The translations under genes and the position numbers were made by a program. Shown in pieces: positions 1 to 13,258 of a stretch of 64,000 nucleotides of DNA (position 1 is its first letter; every line of letters begins with the position of its first letter). Source of the DNA: Desulfallas sp. Bu1-1 (GTDB lineage: Bacteria; Bacillota; Desulfotomaculia; Desulfotomaculales; Desulfallaceae). The DNA lies in contig NZ_JADNRQ010000002.1 of the NCBI RefSeq assembly GCF_015594625.1, positions 62,001 to 126,000 on the forward strand, given 5' to 3'. The notes beneath the pieces are model-generated. The model was not told the DNA's origin, made no database searches, and was given only the letters and a program-made list of their open reading frames with translations.

Positions 1-400
1 CGTAATTCCTGCCGTACTCAGTGGCGTGGATGGTGGCTACCAGTGGTATCCGGTAGGCGTGTTTCAAAGCCCTTGCCGTATACGCCACCAGCCAGTCATG
101 CGCGTGGATAATCTGGAAGCGGTCATTTTCGCCGAATATGGAAATGGCCCGCTCCAGCAGCGCAACGTTGAACTGTGCCACCCAGGTGGTAAAGTCCGGT
201 GAAGATACGCTGTATGGAATAACACGATGCACATTAACCCCGTTAACTCTTTCAAATTCCGGAATATTCGGGTCACCCATGGTGAAAAGATGAATTTCCA
301 CCCCCATGGCGGAAAGCGCCCTGGTTAAATCGTAAACATGTTGCGCCAAACCACCAACACTTTTGGGGGGGAATTCCCAGGAAAGCATGGCTACACGCAT
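1..400 (-). CDS. GT4-family glycosyltransferase, N-terminal part (cut by window edge)
   Basis: The reading frame opens with ATG at 400 and runs off the window, giving 133 residues. It begins MRVAMLSWEFPPKSVGGLAQ, the nucleotide-sugar glycosyltransferase N-terminal Rossmann pattern in which a GG pair precedes the first helix, and later shows the IIHAHDWL motif typical of GT4/GT5 enzymes such as glycogen synthases. An AGGGAGGT ribosome site lies 6 bases upstream. The family transfers a sugar from a nucleotide sugar to an acceptor in the cytoplasm. The neighbouring starch-binding module protein suggests an alpha-glucan (glycogen-like) acceptor, but that is inference. The catalytic C-terminal domain is outside the window, so the exact substrate cannot be set. 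Confidence 0.85.
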   Translation of the reverse strand, partial: MRVAMLSWEFPPKSVGGLAQHVYDLTRALSAMGVEIHLFTMGDPNIPEFERVNGVNVHRVIPYSVSSPDFTTWVAQFNVALLERAISIFGENDRFQIIHAHDWLVAYTARALKHAYRIPLVATIHATEYGRNY

Positions 401-498
401 CAACCGACCTCCCTACAACAATAAATTGACAACATTTATATTTTATGTTAAAAGACACTAATTTATTTATGGAGTTTATTTAAATGTGTTAATGAAAT

Positions 499-526
499 AA
501 AAAACCTGCCGTTTGATGGCGGCAGG
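499..526 (-). terminator. intrinsic terminator after the CBM gene
   Basis: On the minus strand a 7-bp stem CCTGCCG/CGGCAGG with an 8-base loop is followed at once by a run of six T. It lies 19 bases past the stop of the starch-binding module gene and separates it from the glycosyltransferase. Confidence 0.8.
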
Positions 527-544
527 AGGAGAAACTTTTGTTGA

Positions 545-916
545 TTAATGGCGCCTGCCATTATGAATCTCAAAGCTCCAGTTTATCCCGTTATTGTTAT
601 CCCAGTTTCCATACCCGTCGTGGAAACAAAAATTAAATCTTTCTTCATCCGGTATTTCCAAGGTTTTTACCCATCCCCAGCCCGTACGGGACATCCGGTA
701 ATCCTGCACGTTCCTCCAGTCCCTGGCGCTGCCGTAACCGACATGCAAGTATACTTGAGTGGCGCCGCTGGCAGCCAGCAGTCCATCGTATAATATTGTT
801 ATTTCTTCGCCGCTGGTGATGGGAGTGGGATCCACCACTACCCCTCCCGGGTAGCGGGCGTCATGCATGGCTTTTAATTTGCTTTCCGCGGGGTTGAAGT
901 TGATGGGACCGGACAA
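545..916 (-). CDS. stand-alone starch/glycogen-binding module protein (CBM25/53-like)
   Basis: A 123-residue protein made of little more than one carbohydrate-binding module. Residues ~38-116 carry the CBM25/CBM53 pattern: a strand with ITILYDGLLAASG, the aromatic segment VYLHVGYG, then WGWVKTLEIP and the C-terminal FCFHDGYGNWDNNNGINWSFEIH block, in which Trp and Asn residues line the glucan site in this family. There is no signal peptide and no catalytic domain, so it should act inside the cell. The start is TTG at 916, 8 bases after GGAGG. It lies upstream of the GT4 gene and probably helps target alpha-glucan metabolism; being free-standing rather than fused to an enzyme is the odd point. 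Confidence 0.75.
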   Translation of the reverse strand: MSGPINFNPAESKLKAMHDARYPGGVVVDPTPITSGEEITILYDGLLAASGATQVYLHVGYGSARDWRNVQDYRMSRTGWGWVKTLEIPDEERFNFCFHDGYGNWDNNNGINWSFEIHNGRRH

Positions 917-981
917 TATTATCGCCTCCGATTAATCTATTCTACAGGACTATTATCTATAAAACCGGCCTTTTTTATGCG

Positions 982-1009
982 AAAAAAAACACCCTTTGCA
1001 GGGTGTTTT
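982..1009 (-). terminator. intrinsic terminator after the homocitrate synthase gene
   Basis: A 10-bp stem (AAAACACCCT/AGGGTGTTTT, arms 986-995 and 1000-1009) with a four-base loop ends in a run of T on the minus strand, 34 bases beyond the stop codon. Confidence 0.85.
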
Positions 1010-1043
1010 ACATTACCAATGATTATTCCAGTTTATTACATAC

Positions 1044-2201
1044 TTAATCCCTTTTTGTACCCCCGTAGTAGTCCTCGTAAATGTACATGAGTTCCTTGTC
1101 GAATAAAGGTCTCTTCAGGGAAACGGTGTAAGACCGGATTTTGGGCAATAATTCCTCGGCCTGGTGCTCGGTCAGGCGAATGCCGTATTCGGCGTATTTT
1201 GCCTTGAGCGCGGCCGTACCCGAGTGTTTGCCCACCACGATCTGCCTTTCCAGGCCCACCTCTTCGGGCAGGAAAGCCTCGTATGTTTTGGGGTTCTTCA
1301 GCGCCCCGTCGGCGTGGATGCCCGATTCATGGGCAAACATATTGGAGCCCACGATGGCCTTCCAGGCCGGCAACTCACGGCCGGAAGCACGGGAAACATA
1401 TTCGGCCACTTCCCGGAAAATCTCCGTTTTAAAGCCCAGGTCCACTTTAAACAGGTGCTTTAGCGCCATGACCACTTCTTCCAGGGCGGCGTTGCCGGCC
1501 CGCTCGCCCAGGCCGATGACGGTGACGCCCACCCAGTTGGCGCCGGCCAGCACCCCCGCCAGGGCGTTGGCGGTGGCCATACCGAAGTCGTTGTGGGTAT
1601 GCATTTCAATATCTATGTCCACGGCCTCGCGGATTTTTTTAATATTATTGTAAGTAGTGAACGGTTCCAGGATACCCACGGTATCGCAGTAGCGCAACCG
1701 GTCAGCGCCGGCTTCCTTGGCGGCCCTGGCGAATTGGATTAAAAATTCCGGGTCGCTGCGGGAGGCGTCCTCCGCGTTGACGGAAATATACATACCTTCC
1801 TTTTTGGCGAACTCCACCGCCTTGACCATGTTTTCCAACACCCATTCACGGCTTGTTCTCAGCTTGTGTTCGATGTGGATATCGGACGTGGAAATGGAGA
1901 TCGCCACAGCGTCCACTCCGCAGTCGAGGGAATGCTCGATGTCCTTGATTACCGGGCGGTTCCAGCCCATAATGCTTGCTTTAAGGCCGGACCGGCAGAT
2001 TTTTTTGATCGCTTCCTTTTCGTCTCCGCCCATGACCGGTACTCCCGCTTCAATCTGGTGCACGCCAATTTCATCCAAAAATTTGGCGATTCTCACTTTC
2101 TCCCTGTTGGCAAACACAACACCCGCGGTTTGCTCCCCATCCCGCAGGGTCGTATCAACAATGTAAATGTCGTTAACCGGAGGGGTTAAAAGTTCCATCA
2201 T
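1044..2201 (-). CDS. nifV: homocitrate synthase-like acyltransferase (NifV/LeuA superfamily)
   Basis: 385 residues of the HMGL-like TIM-barrel family that condenses acetyl-CoA with an alpha-keto acid. The N-terminal signature IYIVDTTLRDGEQTAGV holds the catalytic RDGEQ, and the metal-binding HTHNDFGMATANALAG lies near residue 205; the C-terminal part has GKHSG. The short C-terminus without a LeuA-type regulatory domain and the FGMATAN variant fit NifV/AksA homocitrate synthases better than isopropylmalate synthase. ATG at 2201 (one of two adjacent ATGs) follows AAAGGAAGG. Homocitrate would serve the nitrogenase cofactor, but no nif gene is near, so 2-isopropylmalate or a related product remains possible. 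Confidence 0.8.
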   Translation of the reverse strand: MMELLTPPVNDIYIVDTTLRDGEQTAGVVFANREKVRIAKFLDEIGVHQIEAGVPVMGGDEKEAIKKICRSGLKASIMGWNRPVIKDIEHSLDCGVDAVAISISTSDIHIEHKLRTSREWVLENMVKAVEFAKKEGMYISVNAEDASRSDPEFLIQFARAAKEAGADRLRYCDTVGILEPFTTYNNIKKIREAVDIDIEMHTHNDFGMATANALAGVLAGANWVGVTVIGLGERAGNAALEEVVMALKHLFKVDLGFKTEIFREVAEYVSRASGRELPAWKAIVGSNMFAHESGIHADGALKNPKTYEAFLPEEVGLERQIVVGKHSGTAALKAKYAEYGIRLTEHQAEELLPKIRSYTVSLKRPLFDKELMYIYEDYYGGTKRD

Positions 2202-2252
2202 TATAATTTGCCTTCCTTTCCAGTTGATTAATTTATAATTTATATTTAGCAT

Positions 2253-2280
2253 ATTATGTATGCCAAAATTAAAAACTCAA
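2253..2280 (-). promoter_or_regulatory. sigma-A-type promoter candidate for the homocitrate synthase gene
   Basis: TTGAGT (2275-2280) and CATAAT (2253-2258) are separated by 16 bases, 52 bases before the start codon. The match is five of six at both boxes; nothing else is known about it. Confidence 0.5.
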
Positions 2281-2385
2281 GATTAATATTATCATAAAAA
2301 CTCATTCATGAAAAGATTTAGAAAGGGATAATGCAGTATACATGAACATCTTCCAGCTTGCATAAATAATGTATAAAATGTATTG

Positions 2386-2406
2386 GAGCAGGGATGCTCC
2401 CTGCTC
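2386..2406 (-). terminator. hairpin after gatB, probable terminator
   Basis: A perfect 9-bp stem GAGCAGGGA/TCCCTGCTC with a three-base loop lies 43 bases past the gatB stop. The T tract after it is broken (CAATACATTTTA), so termination is likely but not certain. The rest of 2202-2448 shows only the promoter above. Confidence 0.5.
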
Positions 2407-2448
2407 AACGTTATGAAATCCACAAAATTATGGTTTGCATACCGTGCA

Positions 2449-3891
2449 TCACTTATCCAATTTTTCCTGCAGTAATTTATTCACCAGCCCGGGGTTGGCC
2501 TTGCCTTTGGTGGCCTTCATTACCTGGCCCACCAAAAACCCCAGCGCCTGTTTCTTGCCCCCCCTGTAGTCATCCACGGACTTGGGGTTGGCGGCGATCA
2601 CTTCTTCCACCACCTTTTCGATTAATCCTTCGTCGCTGATCTGTACCAACCCTTTTTCTTTCACGATGGCGTTCGGGTCTTTACCGGTGTTGAACATTTC
2701 CTCAAACACCGTTTTGGCAATTTTACCGCTTATGGTGCCCTTCTCCATCAGCTCCAGCAATTGGGCCAGCTGGGCCGGTTTTATTTTAACTTCATCAATT
2801 TCCACGCCGCCGGCGTTCATCATTCTTAGCAGTTCGCCCATCACCCAGTTGCTTACAGTCTTGGGGTTGTTAAATTTATTAACGCATTGTTCATAAAAAT
2901 CGGCCAGTTCCCTGGAAGATGTGAGCACGCCGGCATCGTACGCGGGCAGGCCATAATCGTTGATGAAACGGGCTTTGCGCTGGTCGGGCAACTCCGGAAG
3001 AGTCGCCTTGATTTCATTTACCCACTCCTCGGAGATAACCATGGGAACCAGGTCCGGGTCGGGAAAATACCTGTAGTCATGCGCTTCCTCCTTGCTGCGC
3101 AAGGAAAGAGTGACGCCTTTTGCCTCATCCCATGTTCTGGTTTCCTGGGTAATTTGGCCGCCTTCTTCCAATATCTCAATCTGGCGCTCAATTTCGTAAG
3201 TCAAGGCCTTGTGTAGCGCTTTAAAAGAATTCATATTTTTAAGTTCTGTTTTGGTGCCGAATTCGGCCTGTCCCACCGGCCTGACGGAAACGTTGGCGTC
3301 ACAGCGCAGGGACCCTTCCTGCATTTTACAATCGCTGACACCCGTGTACTGGATAATTGCTTTGAGTTTTTCCAGGTAAGCAATGGCTTCGTCGGCGCTG
3401 CGCATATCCGGTTCCGAAACAATCTCGATCAGCGGTACGCCGGTCCGGTTATAATCCACCAGGGAATAGGGCGTAGTGGAAATGGTGCCCTGGTGCACCA
3501 GTTTACCGGCGTCCTCTTCCATGTGAACTCTGGTGATCCCGATACGCTTGACGTTCCCGTCCACATTTATTTCCAGGTAACCATGCTCGGCTATGGGCAG
3601 GTCATACTGGGATATCTGGTAGTTTTTTGGCAAATCCGGGTAATAGTAGTTTTTACGGTCGAACTTGGAAAAGGAGGCAATTCTGCAATTTAAGGCCAGG
3701 CCGGCTTTAATGGCGTATTCAACCACCTTTTTATTGACTACCGGCAATACGCCGGGCAGTCCCAGGCAAACAGGGCAAACATGATGATTGGGGTCGGCAC
3801 CGAATTCGGTACTGGAGTTGCAAAAAATTTTTGTATTTGTTTTTAACTCAACGTGTACTTCCAGGCCGATAACGGCCTCGTATTGGGCCAA
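2449..3891 (-). CDS. gatB: Asp-tRNA(Asn)/Glu-tRNA(Gln) amidotransferase subunit B
   Basis: GatB binds the misacylated tRNA and phosphorylates the Glu/Asp before ammonia arrives from GatA. The 480-residue length is normal. The opening [15 protein letters not shown], the CPVCLGLPG segment near residue 37, [14 protein letters not shown] near 150 and the YRYFPDPDL block near 275 are family signatures, and the C-terminal third is the helical YqeY-like tail that grips the tRNA elbow. The start is TTG at 3891, preceded by GGGAGG nine bases upstream. It is the last gene of gatC-gatA-gatB, so this organism makes Gln-tRNA and/or Asn-tRNA indirectly. Confidence 0.97.
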   Translation of the reverse strand: MAQYEAVIGLEVHVELKTNTKIFCNSSTEFGADPNHHVCPVCLGLPGVLPVVNKKVVEYAIKAGLALNCRIASFSKFDRKNYYYPDLPKNYQISQYDLPIAEHGYLEINVDGNVKRIGITRVHMEEDAGKLVHQGTISTTPYSLVDYNRTGVPLIEIVSEPDMRSADEAIAYLEKLKAIIQYTGVSDCKMQEGSLRCDANVSVRPVGQAEFGTKTELKNMNSFKALHKALTYEIERQIEILEEGGQITQETRTWDEAKGVTLSLRSKEEAHDYRYFPDPDLVPMVISEEWVNEIKATLPELPDQRKARFINDYGLPAYDAGVLTSSRELADFYEQCVNKFNNPKTVSNWVMGELLRMMNAGGVEIDEVKIKPAQLAQLLELMEKGTISGKIAKTVFEEMFNTGKDPNAIVKEKGLVQISDEGLIEKVVEEVIAANPKSVDDYRGGKKQALGFLVGQVMKATKGKANPGLVNKLLQEKLDK

Positions 3892-3911
3892 AGTGGCACA
3901 CCTCCCGGGTT

Positions 3912-5366
3912 TTATTCAGGAAAATTGCGGTGGTGGTCGGTATTTTGTTCAAAGGCGTAAGCAACGCGGAGGAGCTCTCCTTCGCCAAACGGCTTGCCCA
4001 TCAGTTGCAGCCCCACCGGCAGGTGATCAACCATTCCGGCCGGAATGGATATGGCAGGAATGCCGGCCAGATTGACGGAAAGCGTGCAAATATCCACCAT
4101 GTACATTTGCAGCGGATCGTCAATTTTTTCGCCGCGCTTGAATGCGGTGCCCGGAGCGGTCGGACCCAGCAGCAGGTCGAATTGCTCGAAGGCCCGGTCG
4201 AAATCATTTTTTATCAAGGTACGAACTTTCAGGGCCTGGTTATAGAAAGCATCGTAGTAACCGGCGGACAGCGCGTACGTGCCCAGCATAATCCGCCGCT
4301 TGACTTCCGGACCGAAGCCCTCGCTGCGCGTTTTCATAAACATGTCCACCACATCTCCGGCCCGGTCCGCCCGGTAGCCGTAGCGCACCCCGTCGTACCT
4401 GGCCAGGTTGGAACTGGCTTCAGCCGGCGCAATCAGGTAGTAGGCGGGCAGAGCATATTCGGTGTGGGGCAGTGAAGTCTCTTCCACTTCGGCGCCTAGG
4501 CCGGTTAAAACATTGATGGCCCCGGTAATGACTTCCTTTACTCCGGTGTCAATTCCTTCCCCCATGTATTCCCTGGGCACACCTATTTTCATGCCCTTGA
4601 TGTCACCGGTGAGAAACGAGGTATAGTCCAGTTGCTCATACGGGGCTGAGGTGGAATCAAGCGGGTCGTGCCCGCAAATGACATTGAGCAAGAGGGCGCA
4701 GTCGGTGACATCCCTGGAAAACGGGCCGATTTGGTCCAGGGAGGACGCGTATGCCACCAGGCCGTACCGGGATACCGCGCCGTAAGTGGGCTTCATGCCC
4801 ACGACGCCGCAAAACGACGCAGGAAGGCGAATTGAACCGCCGGTGTCGGAACCCAGGGCCAGGATAGCTTCACCCGCAGCAACGGCAGCGGCCGAACCAC
4901 CGCTGGAGCCCCCCGGTACCCGGCCGGTATCCCACGGGTTGCAGGTGGGGAAAAAAGCGGAATTTTCGCAGGATGAACCCATGGCAAACTCGTCCATGTT
5001 GGTCTTGCCGGTCATGACAACCTGTTCCTTATTTAACTTTTCCATGACCGTTGCGTTATAAGGCGGTATGTAATTATATAGAATTTTGGAAGCGCAGGTG
5101 GTGCGCACGCCCGCGGTACAGATATTGTCCTTGACTGCCACGGGTATCCCGGCCAGGGTCGGCAGTTCCTCGCCCGCGACCCTGGCCCTGTCCACCTGCC
5201 GGGCTTGCTGAATGGCCTGCTCCCTGGTCAGGGTGATATAAGCGCGAATTTTTTCCTCCACCTGATCAATGCGGTCAAATACCGCCCTGGTTAATTCCTC
5301 GGCGCTGATTTCTTTATTCACCAGCATGTCGTGCAACTGGTGCGCAGTCAGGTAGTATAAATGCAA
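3912..5366 (-). CDS. gatA: Asp-tRNA(Asn)/Glu-tRNA(Gln) amidotransferase subunit A
   Basis: GatA is the glutaminase of the GatCAB complex and belongs to the amidase signature family. The catalytic Ser-cisSer-Lys triad is visible: Lys in IPVAVKDNI near residue 78 and the serines in [16 protein letters not shown] near 175. Length is about 484 residues. The best start is TTG at 5366, because GGAGGG lies seven bases before it; an in-frame upstream codon at 5387 would put this ribosome site inside the gene. It follows gatC by 24 bases and gatB by 20, a single transcription unit. Confidence 0.96.
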   Translation of the reverse strand: MHLYYLTAHQLHDMLVNKEISAEELTRAVFDRIDQVEEKIRAYITLTREQAIQQARQVDRARVAGEELPTLAGIPVAVKDNICTAGVRTTCASKILYNYIPPYNATVMEKLNKEQVVMTGKTNMDEFAMGSSCENSAFFPTCNPWDTGRVPGGSSGGSAAAVAAGEAILALGSDTGGSIRLPASFCGVVGMKPTYGAVSRYGLVAYASSLDQIGPFSRDVTDCALLLNVICGHDPLDSTSAPYEQLDYTSFLTGDIKGMKIGVPREYMGEGIDTGVKEVITGAINVLTGLGAEVEETSLPHTEYALPAYYLIAPAEASSNLARYDGVRYGYRADRAGDVVDMFMKTRSEGFGPEVKRRIMLGTYALSAGYYDAFYNQALKVRTLIKNDFDRAFEQFDLLLGPTAPGTAFKRGEKIDDPLQMYMVDICTLSVNLAGIPAISIPAGMVDHLPVGLQLMGKPFGEGELLRVAYAFEQNTDHHRNFPE

Positions 5367-5390
5367 AACAATTCCCTCCAACTTCAAATA

Positions 5391-5672
5391 CTATATAATC
5401 CTGGGCACTTTGAAAAAATCGTCCTGCCGGTCCGGGGCGTTGGCCAGCACTTTTTCAGGCGGCAGGTGTTCTCCCACCCGGTCTTCCCGGAGCACGTTTT
5501 GCAGCGGCAATACGTGTGCGGTGGGCGGTACGTCTTTGGTATCCAATTGTTGTAATTTGCGCGCGTGCTCCAGGATATCGCTCAATTGCCTTGAATAAAC
5601 TTCTTTTTCTTCACCGGTTAGTTCTAAACGGGCCAGAAGAGCCACGTGTTCAACTTCCTTGATGCCGATCAT
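5391..5672 (-). CDS. gatC: Asp-tRNA(Asn)/Glu-tRNA(Gln) amidotransferase subunit C
   Basis: A 93-residue GatC, the small belt protein that wraps round GatA and stabilises its contact with GatB. The helical start MIGIKEVEHVALLARLELT and the C-terminal LREDRVGEHLPPEKVLANAPDR match the family, whose last residues form the inter-subunit strap. ATG at 5672 follows AAGGAAGG. First gene of the gatCAB unit. Confidence 0.95.
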   Translation of the reverse strand: MIGIKEVEHVALLARLELTGEEKEVYSRQLSDILEHARKLQQLDTKDVPPTAHVLPLQNVLREDRVGEHLPPEKVLANAPDRQDDFFKVPRII

Positions 5673-5707
5673 GATCGCACCTTCCTTTTTCTCAAAAAAC
5701 TGACATT

Positions 5708-5736
5708 ATTATAACAGGGGCATTGCCCCGAAACAA
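5708..5736 (-). promoter_or_regulatory. sigma-A promoter candidate for gatCAB
   Basis: TTGTTT (5731-5736) and a consensus TATAAT (5708-5713) lie 17 bases apart, 36 bases before gatC. The spacer holds a small palindrome (GGGGC-AAT-GCCCC) without a T run. Confidence 0.6.
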
Positions 5737-5761
5737 GATATATTGGTTGGCCGCTGCCGGC

Positions 5762-9966
<4,205 letters not shown>

Positions 9967-10025
9967 AAATCTATTGTTACCTCCGCAAATAATATTTTAA
10001 ACGCTTACCCAATTATATAGAAACA

Positions 10026-10048
10026 GCAAAACGCCACCTTGCGGTGGC
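10026..10048 (-). terminator. intrinsic terminator of the histidine operon
   Basis: A 6-bp GC-rich stem (GCCACC/GGTGGC, arms 10033-10038 and 10043-10048) with a TTGC-type loop is followed by GTTTTGC on the minus strand, 11 bases after the hisI stop. Confidence 0.75.
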
Positions 10049-10058
10049 TTTAATGATG

Positions 10059-10448
10059 TTAGCTTTTGCCGTATACCTTCTCAGGGTCAAACAGGGGCTC
10101 GCCCTTTATCGTAACGGTGCCGTCGCCGGACAGCTGGTAATGGAAACAGCTGTAATAGCCCTCGTGGCAAGCGGCGCCCTTTTGCTCCACAAGTATCAGC
10201 AAGGTGTCCCGGTCGCAATCAAAAAATATTTCTTTAACTTTTTGCACGTTGCCGGATGATTCTCCTTTATGCCAGAATTTCCGCCTGCTTCTGCTCCAAA
10301 ACCAGGTTTCGCCCGAGGCCAGCGTTTTGGCCACGGCTTCGCTGTTCATGTAGGCCAGCATGAGCACTTCCCCGGTGTTGTAATCCTGCACAATGGCGGG
10401 TATCAGCCCGTCCTGGTTATATTTCAATTCTTCCGGTTTTATCCGCAC
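10059..10448 (-). CDS. hisI: phosphoribosyl-AMP cyclohydrolase
   Basis: HisI opens the purine ring of phosphoribosyl-AMP in the third step of histidine synthesis. The signatures [19 protein letters not shown] and [19 protein letters not shown] provide the Asp and Cys ligands for Mg and Zn. At about 129 residues only the cyclohydrolase domain is present; the pyrophosphohydrolase (HisE) domain often fused to it is missing here. The start is probably GTG at 10448, six bases after GAGGTG; a GTG at 10457 lies inside that ribosome site. Last gene of the his operon, 81 bases after hisF. Confidence 0.93.
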   Translation of the reverse strand: MRIKPEELKYNQDGLIPAIVQDYNTGEVLMLAYMNSEAVAKTLASGETWFWSRSRRKFWHKGESSGNVQKVKEIFFDCDRDTLLILVEQKGAACHEGYYSCFHYQLSGDGTVTIKGEPLFDPEKVYGKS

Positions 10449-10529
10449 GCAACACACCTCGTTTAATTAATGGTACTTTTCCCCGGTGTTCATTATTTGT
10501 GGTGTTTTTCATTTAATAATACCGCGTAA

Positions 10530-11288
10530 CTAAATTCTTACCGGTACCCCGTGCTTGTCCAAAAACTGTTTTGTTTCGGCAATGGAATAGGTGCCGAAGT
10601 GAAAAATGGAAGCTGCCAGCGCGGCGTCGGCCTCACCTGCGGTAAGGCCCGTGAGAATATGCTCCAGGTTTCCCACGCCGCCGGAGGCGATGACAGGTAT
10701 GTTTACCGCCCTGGCGATGGCCCGGGTTAACGGAATGTCGTAACCATCCCTGGTTCCGTCCCTGTCCATGCTGGTTAACAAAATTTCCCCCGCCCCAAGG
10801 CGTTCCACTTCCACCGCCCAGGCCACCGCATCAATACCGGTGGGGGTACGTCCCCCGTGGATATATACTTCCCATTTTTCCCCGCCCACATTACGCGCGT
10901 CTATCGCCACCACAATGCACTGGCTGCCGAACCTGGCCGAAGCTTCGGCGATTAGCCGCGGGTTTTTCACAGCGGCTGTGTTTATTGATACTTTGTCCGC
11001 TCCGGCGGAAAGCATTTCCCGGATATCCTCCAGAGTGCTGATGCCGCCGCCCACGGTGTACGGAATAAACACCTCGGACGCGGTTCGGTACACCATGTCC
11101 AGAACAGTTTTTCGCCCCTCGGCGGAAGCGGTGATATCCAAAAATACCAGTTCGTCGGCACCCGCCCGGTCATAAAACGCGGCCAATTCCACCGGGTCTC
11201 CCGCATCCCGCAAATTAACGAAATTGGTGCCCTTGACCACTCGACCGCCGGTGACATCAAGGCAGGGTATAATTCGTTTCATCAACAT
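10530..11288 (-). CDS. hisF: imidazole glycerol phosphate synthase, cyclase subunit
   Basis: HisF closes the imidazole ring with ammonia tunnelled from HisH, giving imidazole glycerol phosphate and AICAR, which feeds the purH step encoded nearby. 252 residues form a TIM barrel: [20 protein letters not shown] carries catalytic Asp11 (family numbering) and [11 protein letters not shown] the second catalytic Asp; the phosphate loops are VGGGIS and ASGGVG. ATG at 11288 fits the usual [12 protein letters not shown] start and has AAAAGG upstream. The first 32 bases overlap the end of hisA, which implies translational coupling. Confidence 0.97.
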   Translation of the reverse strand: MLMKRIIPCLDVTGGRVVKGTNFVNLRDAGDPVELAAFYDRAGADELVFLDITASAEGRKTVLDMVYRTASEVFIPYTVGGGISTLEDIREMLSAGADKVSINTAAVKNPRLIAEASARFGSQCIVVAIDARNVGGEKWEVYIHGGRTPTGIDAVAWAVEVERLGAGEILLTSMDRDGTRDGYDIPLTRAIARAVNIPVIASGGVGNLEHILTGLTAGEADAALAASIFHFGTYSIAETKQFLDKHGVPVRI

Positions 11289-12024
11289 GAGATCGACCTT
11301 TTCCCCCCCCCACCGCCAGCGCTTCGTCAAAACTAACCGTGCCGGCGTAAAGGGCCTTGCCGATGATGACCCCTTCCACTCCCATTGACTCAAGCTGGCT
11401 GAGCGCAATAATATCTTCGATGGTGGATACCCCGCCCGAGGCAATTACTTTAAGTTTGCTTGCCTGAACCAGCTTTTTAATGGCCTCCAGATTCGGGCCC
11501 TTTAATGTGCCATCCCGGGAAATGTCGGTAAAAATAACCCGGTTTACGCCCATCCGGTAAACCTCACCGGCCAGTTCCAGCGTGTCCTTTTCCGCAGTCA
11601 ACCCCCATCCTTCAATGGCCACCTTGCCGTCACGGGCGTCAATGCCTACTACGATGTGATCCCCGAAGCGGGCGCAGGCTTCCGCCACAAGCGCGGGATT
11701 GCGAATGGCCACCGTGCCGAGGATAACTCTGGACACTCCCATTTGCAAAAGTTTTTCCACCGTTTGCAGGTCGCGAATGCCTCCCCCTACTTGTACCGGG
11801 ATATTGACCGCCCGGATGATATCACCGATGGTTTCCAGGTTTCTGGGCGTTCCCGCAAAGGCGCCGTCCAGGTCCACCACGTGCAGGTAACGGGCGCCGC
11901 TGCCTTCCCACATACGGGCTACGGCCACCGGGTCATCGGAATAAACCGTCATACGGTCCAATTTACCCTCCACCAGGCGTACACACTTCCCAGCCCGCAG
12001 GTCTATAGCCGGGATAATCAACAT
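11257..12024 (-). CDS. hisA: phosphoribosylformimino-AICAR-phosphate isomerase
   Basis: HisA performs the Amadori rearrangement of ProFAR to PRFAR. The 255-residue TIM barrel starts [20 protein letters not shown] with the catalytic Asp8; the second catalytic Asp is in [14 protein letters not shown] near residue 130, and phosphate is held by VGGGIRDL and ASGGVST. It overlaps hisH by 7 bases upstream and hisF by 32 downstream. The C-terminal tail after FDEALAV is about 15 residues longer than usual and lies in the overlap. Confidence 0.97.
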   Translation of the reverse strand: MLIIPAIDLRAGKCVRLVEGKLDRMTVYSDDPVAVARMWEGSGARYLHVVDLDGAFAGTPRNLETIGDIIRAVNIPVQVGGGIRDLQTVEKLLQMGVSRVILGTVAIRNPALVAEACARFGDHIVVGIDARDGKVAIEGWGLTAEKDTLELAGEVYRMGVNRVIFTDISRDGTLKGPNLEAIKKLVQASKLKVIASGGVSTIEDIIALSQLESMGVEGVIIGKALYAGTVSFDEALAVGGGKGRSHVDETNYTLP

Positions 12025-12632
12025 GTTTCAACCAACCTCCCAAAGTTTTGCAAAATGCGCAGGCCCAGGGCGCTGCTTTTTTCCGGGTGAAATTGAATAC
12101 CGAACACATTATCTTTAGCCGCGACGGAAGTAAACTCAATTCCATATTCGGTGGTACCTGCCACAAGTTCAGGGGCGGCAGGTTCAACATAATAAGAATG
12201 CACAAAATAGAAAGCAGCGTTGTCGTGAATTCCCGCAAACAGCGGGCAATTCTTGTTCCTTATGGACAGGGTGTTCCAGCCCATGTGCGGGATCTTCAGC
12301 ACGGGCGGCAATTTGCACACCCGCCCGGGAAATATCCCCAGACCCGCGGTGTTGCCCCATTCCTCGCTGGATTCAAACAATAGCTGCAGGCCGAGGCAAA
12401 TGCCCAGGAACGGTTTTCCTTCCTTGATAAACCTGTATATTGCATCCACCATACCCAGCTGTTGCAGGTTACGCATAGCGTCGGCAAAGGCCCCGACGCC
12501 GGGTAGAACCACGCCGCCGAACTTGTCCAGTGTTGCCGGGTCACCGGTTACTTCCACGCTTATGCCCATTTTCTCAAAGCCTTTGGCCACACTGCGCAAG
12601 TTGCCCATACCATAATCAATAATGCCAATCAA
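12018..12632 (-). CDS. hisH: imidazole glycerol phosphate synthase, glutamine amidotransferase subunit
   Basis: HisH hydrolyses glutamine and passes ammonia to HisF. The 204-residue class I amidotransferase begins MIGIIDYGMGNLRSV; the nucleophile Cys is in GICLGLQLLF near residue 80 and the His/Glu pair in FGIQFHPEKSS near 185. The start is TTG at 12632 after GGGGGAGAGGAAAG. Stop overlaps the hisA start by 7 bases. Confidence 0.96.
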   Translation of the reverse strand: MIGIIDYGMGNLRSVAKGFEKMGISVEVTGDPATLDKFGGVVLPGVGAFADAMRNLQQLGMVDAIYRFIKEGKPFLGICLGLQLLFESSEEWGNTAGLGIFPGRVCKLPPVLKIPHMGWNTLSIRNKNCPLFAGIHDNAAFYFVHSYYVEPAAPELVAGTTEYGIEFTSVAAKDNVFGIQFHPEKSSALGLRILQNFGRLVETC

Positions 12633-12658
12633 AACACTTTCCTCTCCCCCAAAATTAA

Positions 12659-13258
12659 TTAAAGCACGCCTTTGGTGGAAGGTACCCCTCCCGCCGGGTC
12701 TTTAACCGCGGCGGCTAAACGGATGGACCGTCCCAGCGCCTTGAAGACAGCCTCAATGATGTGGTGGGTGTTTTTACCGGCCAGCAGCCGCACATGCAGG
12801 GTCAGCGCGCCGTTAACGGCGAATGCGCGCAAAAATTCTTCCACCAGTTCCGTATCGAAATTACCAACCCGGGGCACGGGCAAAGGCACATCGAAGCCAA
12901 GATAACCGCGCCCGCTGAAATCGAGAGCCACCGCAACAAGGGACTCGTCCATGGGCAGCAGGACGTGGCCGTATCTTTCTATCCCTTTCTTATCACCCAG
13001 CGCCTCCTTTACGGCCAGTCCCAGGCAGATACCCACGTCCTCCACGGTGTGGTGCGCGTCCACCGCCACGTCGCCCCGGGCTTCCAGCTCCAGGTTCAGT
13101 CCTCCGTGCGCGGCCAGCAACACCAGCATGTGGTCCAAAAAGGGCACCCCGGTGTTGACCGCGGCGCTACCGTTCCCATCCAGGTCAACAGAGACCGAAA
13201 TGCTGGTTTCGACCGTTGTACGGTTGATTTGTGCTTGGCGAGCATTTTGTCTATTCAT
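12659..13258 (-). CDS. hisB: imidazoleglycerol-phosphate dehydratase
   Basis: HisB dehydrates imidazole glycerol phosphate to imidazole acetol phosphate. The 199-residue single-domain form (no phosphatase fusion) has the duplicated manganese-binding motif HHTVEDVGICLG near residue 65 and the second copy NTHHIIEAVFKALGRS near 170. ATG at 13258 overlaps the end of hisC by 8 bases. A longer in-frame reading upstream lies inside hisC and is not used. Confidence 0.96.
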   Translation of the reverse strand: MNRQNARQAQINRTTVETSISVSVDLDGNGSAAVNTGVPFLDHMLVLLAAHGGLNLELEARGDVAVDAHHTVEDVGICLGLAVKEALGDKKGIERYGHVLLPMDESLVAVALDFSGRGYLGFDVPLPVPRVGNFDTELVEEFLRAFAVNGALTLHVRLLAGKNTHHIIEAVFKALGRSIRLAAAVKDPAGGVPSTKGVL

